From Callaeas wilsoni (lineage: Eukaryota > Chordata > Aves > Passeriformes > Callaeidae), in the NCBI GenBank assembly GCA_013398955.1, contig VWPU01006282.1:62001-126000 (forward strand): a stretch of DNA of 64,000 nucleotides, in the 5' to 3' direction. Of the stretch, positions 24,478 to 37,681 are shown one piece after another. Made by a program: the position numbers and the translations under genes. Numbering within the stretch: the stretch's first letter is position 1; the number at the start of each line of letters is the position of its first letter. The notes beneath the pieces were generated by a model, which saw only the letters and a program-made list of their open reading frames with translations, did no database searches and was not told the origin of the DNA.

Positions 24478-24955
24478 ACAGAATTACAGAATGGCTTAGG
24501 TTGGAAGTGACTTTAATGATGATCTCGTTCCAACCCCCTTGCCATGGGCAGAGACACCTTCCACTACCCCATGCTGCTCAGAGCCACATCCAACCTGGCC
24601 TTGAACACTTCCAGAGAGGGGGAGTCCACAAAACCTTTGGGTAACTTGTTCCAGTGCCTCACCACTCTCTGAGTAAAGAATTTCTTCCTATCTACCCTAT
24701 TTCAGTATAAAGCCATTACCTCTTGTCCTGTCACAAAAAGCCTTCTCTTCCCCAGGCTGGACAGCCCCAGCTCTCTGAGCCTGTCTTCATAGGAGATATG
24801 CTACAGCCCTCTGATTATTTTCATGGCTTTCCTCTGGACTTGCTCCAACATATCCACATCCTTCTTAGGTTGGGGGCCTCAGAGCTGGATGCAGCACTGC
24901 AGGTGGGAGCTCACAAGAGAGAAGCAGAAGTGCAGTATCACCTCCCAGTATCTAT
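24478..24955 (-). mobile_element. CR1 retroposon fragment, inverted
   Basis: The plus strand is the reverse complement of a CR1 3' region. It opens with ACAGAATTACAGAATGG (the degenerate octamer tail). CCATGGGCAGAGACACCTTC, the CTTGTTCCAGTGCCTCACC stretch, CTGGACAGCCCCAGCTCTC and CTGGATGCAGCACTGCAGG stretches follow. Its truncated 5' end lies about 15 bp from the 5' end of the next CR1, so the two copies are head to head. Because it carries its own 3' tail it is a separate insertion rather than a 5' inversion of the neighbour. Confidence 0.92.
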
Positions 24956-24967
24956 CGGTCATAATAC

Positions 24968-26612
24968 TGATAGGCCTGGGGCTGCCCAAACCCCTGAGCT
25001 GGAACACCATGAGTGTGGGAACAGTGAATTTCCATTTGTGGACACTGAAATTGTAAGGCACCAGCTGAATATTCACAATTCTACGGGGCATGATGGAATT
25101 CAACCCAGAGTTCTGAAGGAGCCACTGGATGCCTCAGCAGCACCCCTGCCCATCACCTACCAAAGGTCTTCAGAGTTGAGAAAGGCCCCTGCTGATCCAG
25201 ATCTAGTTTTACTCTAATTTACAAGAAGGGCATGAAGAAAGACACAGGAAACTGTTCATGTGGACTCAGTCCTTGGAAAAAATTAGGGAGGAAAAGATTA
25301 TACTGGGTAATACTGAAAGGCATTTTAAGAATAATGCAATTATCAGGCACAGTCAATATGGGTTCACAAAAGGAAACTCCTAACTAATAAACAAATTTGA
25401 TAACCTTTTCTGATAAGGTCACATATCTAGTGGATGAAGGGAAGGTAGTAGATGCAGTTTTTCTGGATTTTTAGGAAGGCTTTGGATACTGTCTCTCACA
25501 GCATCCTTCTGAACAAGTTGTCCAGCTGCAGGATGAGTGGATTCAGGGTGTGCTGGCTGAAGGACTGGCTGAAGGGCAGAGCTCAAAGGGTTGTAAGGAA
25601 ATGGGGCTACATCCAGCTGGTGACCAGTCCCCAGCAGTGCTCCTCAGGGGTCAGTTCTAGGGACAGTCCTGTTCCTGTACTTACCAACAATCTGGACGCA
25701 GGAGTTCAGTGCACCATTACTGAGTTTGCTGGTGATACCAAACTGAGAGATGCTTTTGGCCTTCTCGAGGAAAGAGGGGCTTTGCAGAGGGATCTACACA
25801 GATTGGAACTTTGGGCTATGATATACAGCATGAAATTTAACAAGTCCAAATGCCAGATTTTGCACCCAGGATGAAGCAATGCCAGACACAAGTATAAACT
25901 AGCATCAGAATGGATGGAGAGCAGACCTGCAGAGAGGGATCTGGGGTTCATGGTGGGCAGCAGCTCAATCTGAGTCAGCAGTGAGCCCTGGAAGGAGAGC
26001 AAATCCCATCCCAGGGTGTGTCAAACAGCATCACCAGCTGGGCAAAAGGGGGGATTGGCCTGCTGCATTCAGTGTTGGTGCGGCCTCACCTCAAGGACTG
26101 TCAGCTGTTCTGGGCTGCACAATTTAAGAAGGTTGTGAAGGTGCTTGAATGCGTCCAGAGGGGCTGAACAAAGCTGGAGAAGGGGCTGGGAGGACGTCCT
26201 GTGATGAGTGACTGAGGATTTACAGTTTGTCTAGTTTGGAGAAACAGAGGCTAAGTGGTGACCTTATTGCTCTCCACAGCTTCCAAGGAAGGGATGTGAA
26301 AAGGGACATACTGAGCTCTCCTCCCCAGGACCCAGTGACAGGATATGTGGGAATGGTTCAAAGCTGCACCAGGGGAGATTCAGGCTGGACAGTAGAAAGT
26401 GTTTCATCACCAAGGGGAGGGAGGGTCACACACTCAAAGAGGCTTCCTAGAGAGGTGGTTGATGCCACAACGCTTGACAGTGTTTAAGCAGCATTTGAAC
26501 AAGGTCCCTAACAACATGCTTTAACTTTTGGTCAGCCCTGAAGCAGTCAGGCAGTTGGACTGGACAATGGCTATGGGTCCCTTCCAACAGAAATCTTCTA
26601 TTCTCATAAACA
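24968..26612 (+). mobile_element. CR1 retroposon, about 1.6 kb, with RT region and 3' end
   Basis: This is the longest CR1 copy in the window. It begins in the end of the ORF2 upstream domain (the GTGGACACTGAAATTGTAAGG stretch). It covers the reverse-transcriptase core, the thumb and C-terminal part, and the 3' untranslated region (GGTTCAAAGCTGCACCAGGG, CTTCCTAGAGAGGTGGTTGA). It ends with GGGTCCCTTCCAACAGAAAT and a short TATTC-like tail at about 26605. Several frameshifts and stops break the coding region, so it is dead. The left edge is approximate. Confidence 0.93.
25452..25874 (+). pseudogene. broken CR1 ORF2 reverse-transcriptase core
   Basis: The longest intact piece of the CR1 ORF2 in this copy (140 codons). 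It retains the KALDTVSHSILLNKL motif region (RT block preceding the thumb of the palm). It has a damaged PQGS-type block around residue 70 and a catalytic block reading EFAGDTKL, where the family has two consecutive aspartates. Thus one catalytic Asp is Gly. The segment HRLELWAMIYSMKFNKSKCQ follows, as in CR1 RTs. A frameshift separates it from the upstream VFLDF motif. The start Met is incidental. It is non-functional. Confidence 0.85.
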
Positions 26613-28904
26613 GCTCTCTCCCAAATGCACATACTTATGTATGCAGGCAGCTAATACTGTAGTTTAGCTCTCACTGTTTATAAAGCCTTGTGTACCTACA
26701 GATACAGATTTCTATATATACATAAAACCAGTTCTTATCACTACGACGCAGACGGGCAGATATTTGTGAAAAGTGTGGGGTTTTCCCTCAATTTTAAAGT
26801 CTCAAAAAGCATATAAATTGTTTTTGAACAGACATAGGTATCATACGGATTAATCATTAAAGAGCCACCATTTATAAAATTAAAACTCAGTGGAATTAAA
26901 CAGTCACTTCTTACAGCTGACCTATGGGGTTCAATCAAGGACATTATCACGTAAAGAAATAAGGAAGGTGAGAAGGGAGGGAGAGAAATGAAAGCATTTT
27001 AACAAGTGAAACTTACATATTTAATTATTCCATTGTACACTCCAGCTGGAAAGCTGTTCTTGAAAGCGACTGGCATACTCCAGTATAAACTACATGGTTC
27101 AGATCTATCTCAATTTCTCTAGGGTTTTTCTCCCTCCCTCCTCCTGTTTTTAAAGGGCCAGATGAGACAGGCAGTTTTGTTTGTTTCTTTTGGGTCTTTT
27201 TTGTTACTAACATTTTTATGTATAAGCCAGTTAAACTAAAGCAGTTTTGCATGGATCTCTGACCTCAAATCTCACTCAGTGTAGAGGAGCTTAGCAGTTT
27301 AGGAAGATCAACCAAATCACCAGAAATCCAGAAGTATGTGAAATATAGTCCACTTTTTCTTTTGAAAAGAAGGCTGAAGTGGCTTAAAACCATCATGCCT
27401 GCTGTTACCATGAGATTTGTATGGTTTTAATTAAGATCTGTTTTCATAAAAGGGAATTTTAAAATACTTTTTTAATATGGGTAATGAAGAGCATCAACTT
27501 CATTATCCTAATCACATAACCCATCGAGGTCATCTACTGCCTTACCATCACATTCAACACCACACAGTTGATACTAACTAAAGAGACTAGTCTTACCTGT
27601 TCTTACTACGTATTCCCATAAATTCAATAAATCCTGTCCTTCAGATTACTTCCCTATGACATTCACAGCCACGTTTAGTATTTTCTGCTGGGCAGAGGAA
27701 GAAGAGGCAGTCAGCTGCTGCAAGTGCAGCATCTTACAAAGTAATTTCCATTAAAAGATTTAGAAACAATAACTAAGATATGATGTGACCACAAAGAAAA
27801 CCTAAATTACTTAATACATACATACAATATATACATCTCAGATTTCTCCATAATAATGTGATTGCAGGTAAATTATTCTATTCTGGATTCGTTTCTTGTC
27901 TGCAGCCCTTCCTCGGTTTTCCAACAAACAGAAAATACTCATTTCAATTTTGCCCTCCTCCATTAACATTTTGAAAACTATAAATAATTTAGATTTCCAG
28001 TAATTAAATACAGATTTACATCATGTAAGATGCAAAAATTTTGACTTTTGGGGGGAAAAAAGGAAATTAAATGTGGCAACGGGTTGCTCAAAGGCATGGG
28101 CTGCAAATAAACATGCAAAGGGTTTTTTTCATTTGAAGAGCAGCTATTCTGTTTAACCCTGTGCAGGCAGGAATGGAGGCACAGGATGTATCACAGGAAA
28201 GAAGGCATGCCATGTCCCAGGGCAATGCCATGCCTGCCCAGGCAGCAGCTGACAGCTCCAGAGCAATGTGTGGCTTACACTCAGAAATGGAAGCAACCAG
28301 ATATTCTGGTTATTACTGACCACTTCGTTCCAGGATGGGAAGAGAGAAGGGCCAACAGGAAACCTGGCACAGCTTCAGATCCACCTCTTCCCACCTCCAT
28401 ATAAAAAAGGAGAAACCACACAATGCTTTGAAGAGTAACAGCTCCACTTCCCAGAGGGCAGGGCCAGAGCTGCACAGCTGTGACACATGGCTTCCTCCTT
28501 CCCTCTTCATTTAACAGCTGCTTGGTGCTGGCAAAAGAGCAGTAGAGGAATAAAATACAACCACACAAGGAGGCTAAATTAAAACTACTGATATTCAGTG
28601 CATTGTGCTTTTGTTCAAAGAGCACCAGCACATGCACTGCAGATGGGTGGAAGGTCACAAGTAACGCCACACCAGATCCAGAACCTGATGCCTTTACTCT
28701 TCTACCACACCCGACGTCCATTTGAAATGCTCATGCAGCTCTTCAGACGTGACCTCTATGACCAACAAGGGCTGAGGTGCTGCAAGCACCACAATCATTT
28801 GAGCCGACCATTCATATTATTACAGGTTATGAAACCCCTGGCAAATTCTGCATCAAGTACAACGAACTGAAACAGATCATCCAAGAAGGCATGGAACCTT
28901 GTTT
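26613..28904. other. non-coding stretch with a candidate spliced non-coding exon
   Basis: Mostly unique AT-rich DNA. It contains the exon-like segment at 27599-27690 (separate entry) and overlapping short frames at 28281-28920 on both strands. One plus frame there (28762-28920) reads TGYETPGKFCIKYNELKQII, of unknown family. No known repeat was seen. Confidence 0.4.
27599..27690 (-). ncRNA. candidate non-coding or 5'UTR exon
   Basis: On the minus strand a very strong pyrimidine-rich acceptor (TGCCTCTTCTTCCTCTGCCCAG) lies 92 nt upstream of a consensus donor (ACAG/GTAAGA). All three frames within it contain stops, so it cannot be an internal coding exon. It could be a 5'UTR exon of a gene starting at the CpG island near 37.7 kb, an exon of a long non-coding RNA, or an unused pair of splice-like sites. 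Confidence 0.25.
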
Positions 28905-28975
28905 GTTTGGAGGTGTTTGTTGATGTTTGGGGTTTACTGGGTTTTTTGGGTTTTTTTGGTTTTTTTTTTTTTCAA
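28905..28975. repeat. T/G-rich low-complexity run
   Basis: T tracts of up to 14 interspersed with G doublets to quadruplets. Same type as the runs at 8167, 30775, 61993 and 62398. Confidence 0.8.
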
Positions 28976-31900
28976 ACCCTCCTTGATGAAGTACCACTTA
29001 AATCTTTCATCTGATCCCAAATAAGATAGTTTTTCTTTCTGCACAGTGCAGATGCATACTGGCTTAGTTATTTTCGAAAATCTTATTGCAGATTACCATG
29101 GGAATCACACCATTTTTTTTTAAAGAGGTGAGTGCCCACAACACTTTCAAGATTCTATGTTTTCACAACTACCTCATTTTCAAGCATAACAACAGTATAG
29201 AGGTATTTTGCCCTTGAGAAAGGCATTTATTTAGGAGTGGCCTATTACCAAGTTAAGCTGTAAATAAGTATGTTCTGCAACAAAACTACTACTTAAGGGC
29301 CAGCTGTTCCATAGGTCACGTTCTCTTATATCCAGAATCACCAAAAGTTATTTCAAGCCTACAGAAAAACATACAGCTTAAGCTTCCCACTTTGCCCAAG
29401 TTTGTTCTTCTTTTAACACCCAGTAGGAATCTGATTTAAACCAGCAAGTTCGATATGCTTTGAACAAAAAAGAGGATGAACACTTCATTATACACCTGCG
29501 CAAATGAGCAAAAAAAGTATGGAAGGCATATTTTAGAGAACACTACTAATATAATGCAAATTAACTAATCCACAGTGGAATTCAATTATTTCTACAGTCT
29601 CATCTTCCTACAATTACATTTATTTTAGTATTTTGTTCAAAATGGATTTAGAAGTCTCAAAAATACACTTCTGACAAAAGAACACTTGTCCTTCAAGCTT
29701 TGTACTTCAGACAAGCTTTTGTTTGAAGGTTTCCTCCATATTTTAGCTCTAAAATATCAGGTTGAGCATCTTAAAAAGAATGTAACAAGTCTCAGTAACC
29801 CTCAGTTAAATTCACTGGTTTTATTCCTCTAGATTCAACACCCATGCTTCTCACCCTCGCAGTTCAATCTCCTTGATGTTTCCCACTCAGTGCTAAAGCA
29901 TGTAATTTTTCTCCTTTCTTAGCCCATCCCTATAACTGAATGAACCTAGACAAACTTCTTTGAGTAACCCGGACTGCTCTACGCTGTGTTTGTTGTTCTG
30001 TGATGAAGCATGAAGAAAGTTATCTCTGACCAACAAATCAAAGCCGTTCACTATTTAGACTGCCATCCCTTAGGTTCACAAAACCTAATTCAGTGTACTT
30101 TCTAATGCTTCATATTCAAAAGCATTAACAGCCATAATTCCACCAAGATGAATAGTGGGGATACTCAAACTGCAGATTTAGGGTCACAGGTCTTACAGCT
30201 AACATCACCACTACCAAAAGTGTAAAATTAAGCTGCATTTTTCTATACCTGAACCTCAACATTTAGGTTTGCTTTTAAAAACTTGATTATTACAGGCTGC
30301 CTATGTGCTTCTCTAACCTCCTCCGCTAACTTGGCTGAGAAAAACACTTGCCAAGCTTGGATTAGCATTTAGCAGCTTCAGGGCTAACTGTGCTTGTTGT
30401 TTCAACCTTGACAACCAACTGTATGGACACACTATTATGTTTAAGCTTCCAGATGCATTTAACATTTGATTCTGCTGAAAATACAGTTCTACTATATGTT
30501 TTGAAAATAAAATCACTTTTTCCTCTTTTAGAAATCCATGATGATGCCAAACATATGCTTGTTTTCCAAACAACAACTGTTTAAAAGAAAGAAAACTCTT
30601 TCTGATGTTCCTGCCAAAAACAACATTCTGTGGCTTAAAGAAATTTGATAGTAAGCAGTTCACTCAGCTAAGGGAAGAAGGATTTACATTTGGCAAGGAT
30701 TTACACTTCATGTCTTGCATCTACTTCCCTCCATTTTAAATTTCTTCAGGGATGCATGTGGCAGCTGGGAAGGGTTTTTGTTGTGGTTTGTTGGGGTTTA
30801 TTTTTTTTACATCGCCAAGTATTCCACTCTCTAAAAGTAAGGCATCTGTGGGTTTTACTAGAAATGACACCAAACAGAAGTTCATCATAATGTTTTTCTT
30901 TTTTACAGGGAATACTAGGATATAGAAGAGACTTTCGAAGGGAAGTAAAAGACTTCAGAAAAAATGCATCAGCGAGAGTTTGCAGCAAGAGGAAGTGGAA
31001 CAGAAAATGCAAATGAGGAAGTGGTGCACAAAACATTAACAGCTTTATTTTAAAGCATGGAACAGGGAGAGAAGGCAATGGATTTGTGGTTTCAGCAGCC
31101 GTTGTCACAGGCAGCAGCAATACTACATACTCAATAAAGGTGGTTATTTCACTGCTACCTCAATAGTTTCAGATTAAGACGCAAAATGACTAACAGAAAC
31201 ATGCAAATTTGACTATATACTACATAGGACTTATTTCTGTACATTTCAGAAAGCCAGAATTTTAAGATGAGGGTTCAATCTGCTGTAATATTTAACTCTG
31301 TCCTTTATTAATAACTCACAGAAATAGTAACTGGACCAATTTACTAACTAATGTAAAATATTTAGTCCATTTCAAACAGCTAAGACAACAGAAGTTCTGA
31401 AATTTTCCCCAGCTGTGGAGTATTACCTGCCTCTCCCCAGTTTTTGCAAATAGATTTCCAAATCCCATGGAACAGAACCTCGCCATAACCCTCCAAGATA
31501 CAGAAATTACTGAAGACTGCTAAACCTGCTCCAGCATCAAGGCAACTAGTCAGACAAGGCTTCAGCCAGCTGAGTGACCAAGCATGACAGCAAGCTGCAG
31601 ATCCATGCAAGCTTCAAGGCCCTCAGAATTGTCAGTGCAGCAACCAGAACAACATTTCGCAAAGCACACACCTTCTCCAGTAAGATGGCAAGTATTCTAG
31701 GAAAAAAACTCAGAATCCCAATGTTGTTACAGTAGTATTTCAGATGCAGCTATTTCAGGATAATAAAAATTTAACCACTTGTTAGTCCAACATGGAAGCT
31801 TCTCTTGCCATTACCAGGGCAAATCCAGTACAGAAACTCAGCAACTAGACATTAAAGTCTGTCCTTACAGTGTAAATAGCTTGAGCTATAACTAGGTGTA

Positions 31901-32277
31901 GCTCCTAATGTTCACTATGTGCTTGTGTGCAGCTACCCACCCTGAATCAAGGATGCCTGAAATTTCAGGATAGTCTACAAGAGCATGAGCAGTGCTTGAT
32001 GACAGAGGCAAATGTTATAACAGCTACATTTCATGTGAGGGCTGAAAGATTATACCTCAGTGCATTCTCAGGCACTCCTCTGGAAGGCATTTGTAGCTCC
32101 TCATTTCAACCTTCAGGTATATCACACTTACCACGCCCAAGCTTGACAGCTCTTTACTTGCGATAAACATACAGTGATTGCTACAGTGAACACGCATAAG
32201 ATCTGTACAATCGGAAGGGAAAGCTTCAAGAGAAGCAAGCTGGCTGAGCAGAAGGAGACAGGACCTCCTCCATCTAC
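28976..32277. other. non-coding stretch, nothing recognised
   Basis: AT-rich unique-looking sequence, with a short T/G-rich run at about 30775-30812. Minus-strand open frames at 30313-30663 (116 codons) and 30746-31120 (124 codons) show no recognisable domain or splice context. Confidence 0.5.
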
Positions 32278-32288
32278 GGGGGGGGGGG
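32278..32288. repeat. (G)11 tract
   Basis: Eleven consecutive G in moderately AT-rich DNA. This is a likely length-variable or error-prone position. Confidence 0.9.
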
Positions 32289-35200
32289 AAAGAAGCTGCT
32301 GAAATGCTAGTTCCTGGTTCCTTCTGCCAAAAGAAGGGTGGATAGAAAGCACATGGCTTGCACATCTGCTTGTATAGCAGTGCAAATACCCTTCTCCTAC
32401 TATTCAGTTAAATAACCTGAAACTGTAACCAAACCACTTATATAACTCTACTGGCATGCAGAGGTGAGAAGAAACTTCAATATTCCACGTGCAAAAAAAA
32501 TGATACAAGAGTGTCTTCAAATTCAGCATGAAATCAAAGGCTTCATTTGAAGTGATGTATTCTTGTCCATGTTTGCAGCTGTTTAAGCATTCAAAGCAGC
32601 AGCCAAGCTTTAAAAATAAAAACATTACTTTCCCAGGAAATAACTCTGCAGTAAACCTGTGCTGATATAAGTTCCAGAGAATTTCAAAATTCTATAGAAA
32701 ACTCATCAGCAAGATCTAAATGCTGCAGAAAAACAAACTAAAAAGCCACACTGCCACTAAAGCCCCCCTTTTAATTCACAAGTTCAAACTTCATTTATTC
32801 ATTCACATGTAATGAGGCAGAAGAACATCTCAAAGAAGTGTTTCCAAAAACTGTTTGAAGTTTCAAAATAAAACAAGCTTTTCAGGCCTTGTCTTCTAGC
32901 ACATTAGTCCCCACAGCTGCCTGTTGCTCTGTTAGGACAACACCAAGTCCATAGCAGATGAATAGTTTTCCTCAGCATCACTTGATGCTGACCTTTTCAA
33001 CTATGGGATTTCAAAACAAACATCAAGAAATCAATTTCAACATTCACTGGATACTATTAACATGTTTTGATGTATTATGCATCACCCATTACATACACAA
33101 GTTCTCCAGCTATTACTTGTTACAAGCAAAATGGTTTGCCACTGAGAATATGCCCAAGAAACCTGGGATCCATCACCTGAAGTACTGAATAACACTCGAT
33201 TTTTCTGCTTCTAAAACATATAATTGAAAATATAAAAGACTAAGCCAGTTCAAGCATGCAAGTGGCACAAGTATAATGAATACTCAAAACTAATCTATTT
33301 ATGAAATCTGGCATACTATGCTTTACACTCAATAGAAACACACGCTGTCCCCTATCACTGAATTTGGCTACCAAATCTCTGTTAGAATACAGAGATTATA
33401 TGAGTTAGCAATAGACAGGAAGGGGCTCCAAGAATCTTGAAGGAGTAACTGAAATTCTGCTGAATTGAGAGGTCCACAAAAAAAAAAAATCCCCATACAT
33501 TCTAGGTCGTTTCTAGACCCAGAAAACAACATCAGTTCAATGGCAGAATATTTCAGCATGTGAAAGGAAAAACTAATTCATAACATGTTGAAATTCCAGA
33601 TACCTATAACTGCTTAGCACAAATAAAAACCAGCAAATCCAACAAATATTTACCGTACTTAGAAGCCTTCAAAATAATTCTCCAGCTACCTTACCTGCCA
33701 AAAATAAAGAAATCAAAGATAAGCTCCAAGTTTGCAGCATAAATCAGCACAAAGGATGCAATTTTGATCTCCAGCTGTTCGTACAAACAAATTTCTGAAT
33801 TTCTTCCCAGATGTTTTGGTTCCTCTTGTGGCAAAAGAAATTACATCTATCAGTAGCTAAAAATATTTCAGTTATATGAATTTTCAAAAGAGAGGAGAAA
33901 ACCAACAGTGCTTTACCAGTTAAGAAAACAACCCAATGCAACATTTCAACAGCTTTTACCAAAGGTTGGCTTAGACCTAAATAATAGTTTATTGTAAAGG
34001 AAAACATTTGGTTGAAATTGAACAAATAAATCAGGTGTAACTTGAGGTTATTTTCCTTATTACCTCTAAAGGCAGACTGAGTACTCAGGAGACAATATAA
34101 GTGCTATGGCAGTTCTGCTACAAAGCTAAGGCTCAAGGTGCCTGAATTTAATTCTCAGTTGAGACACTCATTTTTCTTAAATTACATGTATTCTGTATGT
34201 GACTCTTCCATATGGAGAAGTTAATAATCACCCTCTACTGCCACCTTTTCTTTTAAGAGAATAAGCAGTGACAGCCTGCGACTCATCATACTCCTTGCAC
34301 AAGGAATCTTCTGAAGGCGAAGTACAGTTATATCCTACACTGGAAGACATTTGTAATCTGATCTTGTCAATGATCTCCATATACTGAATGAATGCCATTA
34401 AGATTAGAGAAGTAAGAACTTAGCCTGACAAAACCAATTGCTCCCCATCAGTACTGTACACTAACATATTTCTGCCATTGAGATAATTACCAAAACTTAG
34501 TATCATAACCTACTGGACACGTACAGCCTGCTCAGTAACTTACACCAGTAGTGCAATTCATGTGATATACTTCCTGTAGCTCAAGATCCTATGCAAGCAA
34601 AAATAAAATAAAAACGAGGCAAAAGTAATGACCATGACTTGTCCAAATATTTTAACTGGAGCCACACATGAATCAGGAAGTAGTAACACATCACATTTGA
34701 ACTGAAAAGTCCAAGAAGGGTTGTATTACACAACCTGTATCATATTTAAGTGCAGTTACAAGACAACATTAAGTACACATCACCTAAAGACAGGCCTGCA
34801 AGAGCAGACTGAAATTAACTGCAACAATATTTTTTGCTCCTTCCTCACGGCAAGCAGTCAAGAGAACTCTGGAAGACAGTGCTCTGGGACTCCTCAAAAG
34901 AACAAAGAGTACGCTGAGATGTGACTGTCCATGCAGGAAGTTTAATCAAAAAAAGAAGACTTGCAAAGGCATGAAAGCTAACTCACTGTCCAGGTGACAC
35001 TGGTACAGTGACTGAAACACTCAGCTTCCATGAACTCTTCTGGAATTCTTCACCAAAGTATCTGCTCTGGTTTGGTTAGGTTTTCAGAAACCCTGTCCTT
35101 CTCATCACTGTATAAGACACTCCAAAATACTCTATCATCTGTCAGATGATGGCTTTTCTTTCTCTTTCCTCCATACAGCAATACTGCCTGCAGACAGCAC

Positions 35201-36897
35201 TATTCTTGTTTCAGAAAAATAAATGGCATGTACCTTCTCACTGAACAATAAAGTAAATAAACCTGAGCTAAAGTAGGCACACCAAAGAGCAGCTGATGTA
35301 CAAAGAGTTTATATTGCTACTCCTAAAATCATAATCCCTTGAGGCATGTTTTATAGACAAGGCATATACTGAAAAAAAAACCAGGTTTATGCTGTTATTA
35401 ACTATGAAATGTCACACGTGTTATACCATATAAATCAAACATGAAGCCACAATAACTTATTCCTGCTATGAAAATACCTTTTTAAAGCACAAGCAGTTCT
35501 ATTTCTGACATGTAAAGTCATTTTTAATACTTCCATGGACAAATGGGAAGACTAACAAAGACTATTCAATTTATGTAACTATTGAGTATAATCAAGACTA
35601 TTGTTTCCATATCTGACTAAAAAAATGTTTGCTATTTTCTCTTTATTTGAGGAAAATAGTCATGGAAAACGAGAAGAGGACTGGCTCAATTATACATTAT
35701 TACACGTACAACAAAACCTCTGTGTTCACTGCCTAATAACTCCATTCATACTGCCACTAGCTATATAAACACAAAGCTAAATCCTCCAGCAACGGACAGA
35801 AAAAGTTTGCTTTGCACAACTCATCCCCAGAATTCAGCTGGAAACAAATCAAGTTTCCACATCATTTAAGGGAAACATAGTATGGTCCTGGTCTCAAATG
35901 AATAGCTGCAGATAAAACATCCTAATTCTTACTAAGAATGACTTGGGGCCTGTGGGTAGATAACTGTCCTTCCATCTTAGCATATTTTCTTCTGATGAGA
36001 ACTTAAAGGCAAGAAGCTGTAGCATAACAACTAACAAAGCTCAGTCCCGTGGCTCAAACACAGGGTTTAATCTTCAATCCTTGAAGTTTGCAAGCACTGT
36101 AACCAGTAACTTTAACAGGTTTCCAGCTTGAGCACTACTCGAGCATAATTATTGCATATCATGTCAGCTTCCATATATTAGAGGCCACGTAACTTAGCAT
36201 ATGAATTACAGATCACTGTAGTGTGGGACAGCGTACTGGAGGATAAGAACTGCAGCCTTATTCCATTACTTCATTTTTCTCTTCAAGTACACTGACTATT
36301 AGTTTATGGAAAATACTGTATCAGCCAAAGTCAAAACAACAGTCTGTCTCCTCTAAATGTAATGTTTTTTGATTCCTTATGTAAAGTTTTAAAAAGAAGG
36401 CCAGTCTTGCATGATAGGCAAGACAAAACAACCTTCTCATTCCCAGATTTAAAGTTTCTTAAAAGTTCCTGGCTGCTTTCATAATTTGCCCCCATCTTTT
36501 TCTAATAGGAATACTGTCCTCTCATACCCTGTAGTTTACAAAAGAGGCACAAAGAACTACAGCTTTTTCCTATTCCTGCACAAATAGCACACACACTAAA
36601 CCATTTGTGCTTAAAGTGTTTTCTATCAAGGAATCTCACTGTATCCAATAACCCATCACTCAAGTACTGGCCCCTCTTCACAGATTACTGCTCAACCTAG
36701 AACTATCAGCCCTTCTGTTATCTGCAGTGATTACTGAACTACATCAGAAAAAAAAGAGAATAAACAAAGCATTTCTTAACTGCTTTTAGGTCAGTGTTAG
36801 ACAGTGAGCAGCTGAGATAAATCCCTGTCTTCACACGCCTGCACTCACTCAGACTCCCAGCTTCTTCTCAGCGACACATTTACTTAAGAACCAAGCA
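32289..36897. other. non-coding stretch left of the CpG island
   Basis: No repeat family recognised. On the minus strand a consensus donor (GGCAG/GTAAGG at about 33690-33698) closes an open stretch reading IASFVLIYAANLELIFDFF, preceded by a CCACAAG acceptor-like site at about 33827. It is membrane-helix-like but unidentified and may be chance. Nothing else can be supported. If a leftward gene starts at the island, this is its first intron. Confidence 0.45.
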
Positions 36898-37014
36898 GAA
36901 AAAAAAAAAAAAAAAAAAAAATAAGCCAACAAAAAAAGGAAAAAAAAAAAAAACAACAATTAAGCCACCAAAAAAAAGGAAAAAAAAAGAAAAAAAAAAC
37001 AAACCCAAAACGTG
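36898..37014. repeat. A-rich tract abutting the CpG island
   Basis: A runs of 10-24 are separated by short units. AAGCCAACAAAAAAAGG and AAGCCACCAAAAAAAAGG form a degenerate internal duplication. The tract ends directly against the GC-rich island at about 37015. Poly(dA:dT) of this kind disfavours nucleosomes and often flanks promoters, but it could also be a degraded retroposon tail. Confidence 0.8.
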
Positions 37015-37681
37015 GTGGGGCGGGGAAGGGTTTAAAAGTTCCCTGTCAAGGACTCCCAGCGCCCTTCAAAGCCAAAGACGATTATTTCTAAGTACTTGAA
37101 GAGCGCTGGACATCAGAAAGCCTTGCCGGTGCCACGCCGCGGGGGCCGCTCTCGGGGGGCGAACACGAGGGGGGAACGAGTCCCCGGGCGGGCGGCTCCC
37201 GGGAACGGGCGCCGTGTTCCCGCTGCCCGGACGGAGCGTGCCAGGGCTGAGCGGAACAATTCGGGGGCCTGTCCCCGACCGCACGCACGGAGGGCTCCGG
37301 AGCCTCCCGCCGAGAGCGGCGGGGGAAAGGGGAACGCGCCCCGCGGCTCCGGGGACCGCCGAGGAGCCGAGGCCGGTGGGAAGACTCGGAACAAAGCTAA
37401 GGCGAGAGGGCCCGAGGACGGGCAGCTCAGCCAGCGCCAGCGGAGCGCAGCCAGCAGCTCCGGAGCAACCCACCGGCGCCCCCGCCGCGGCCGGGAGGAG
37501 AAAGGGGGCTCCCGCAGGGCAGCGCCGGGATTATCCCCGCGGGCTGGAGACCGCTAAAAAGCGGCTGCTTCCCCTCCGCGCTCCTCCCAGGCGGGGAAAG
37601 GACCCTCCGAGCGCTGCCGCCCGCTCTCCTGCCCTCCCTACACGGTGGCTGCGGGGGGCTGGAGCAGAGCCCCGCACCCAC

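Noticed and set aside
24723..25217. 164-codon plus-strand frame
   Set aside because: It crosses from the antisense of one CR1 into the sense of the next and is a product of their junction.
28281..28721. 146-codon minus-strand frame
   Set aside because: No domain and no splice or promoter context. It overlaps equally plausible plus-strand frames.
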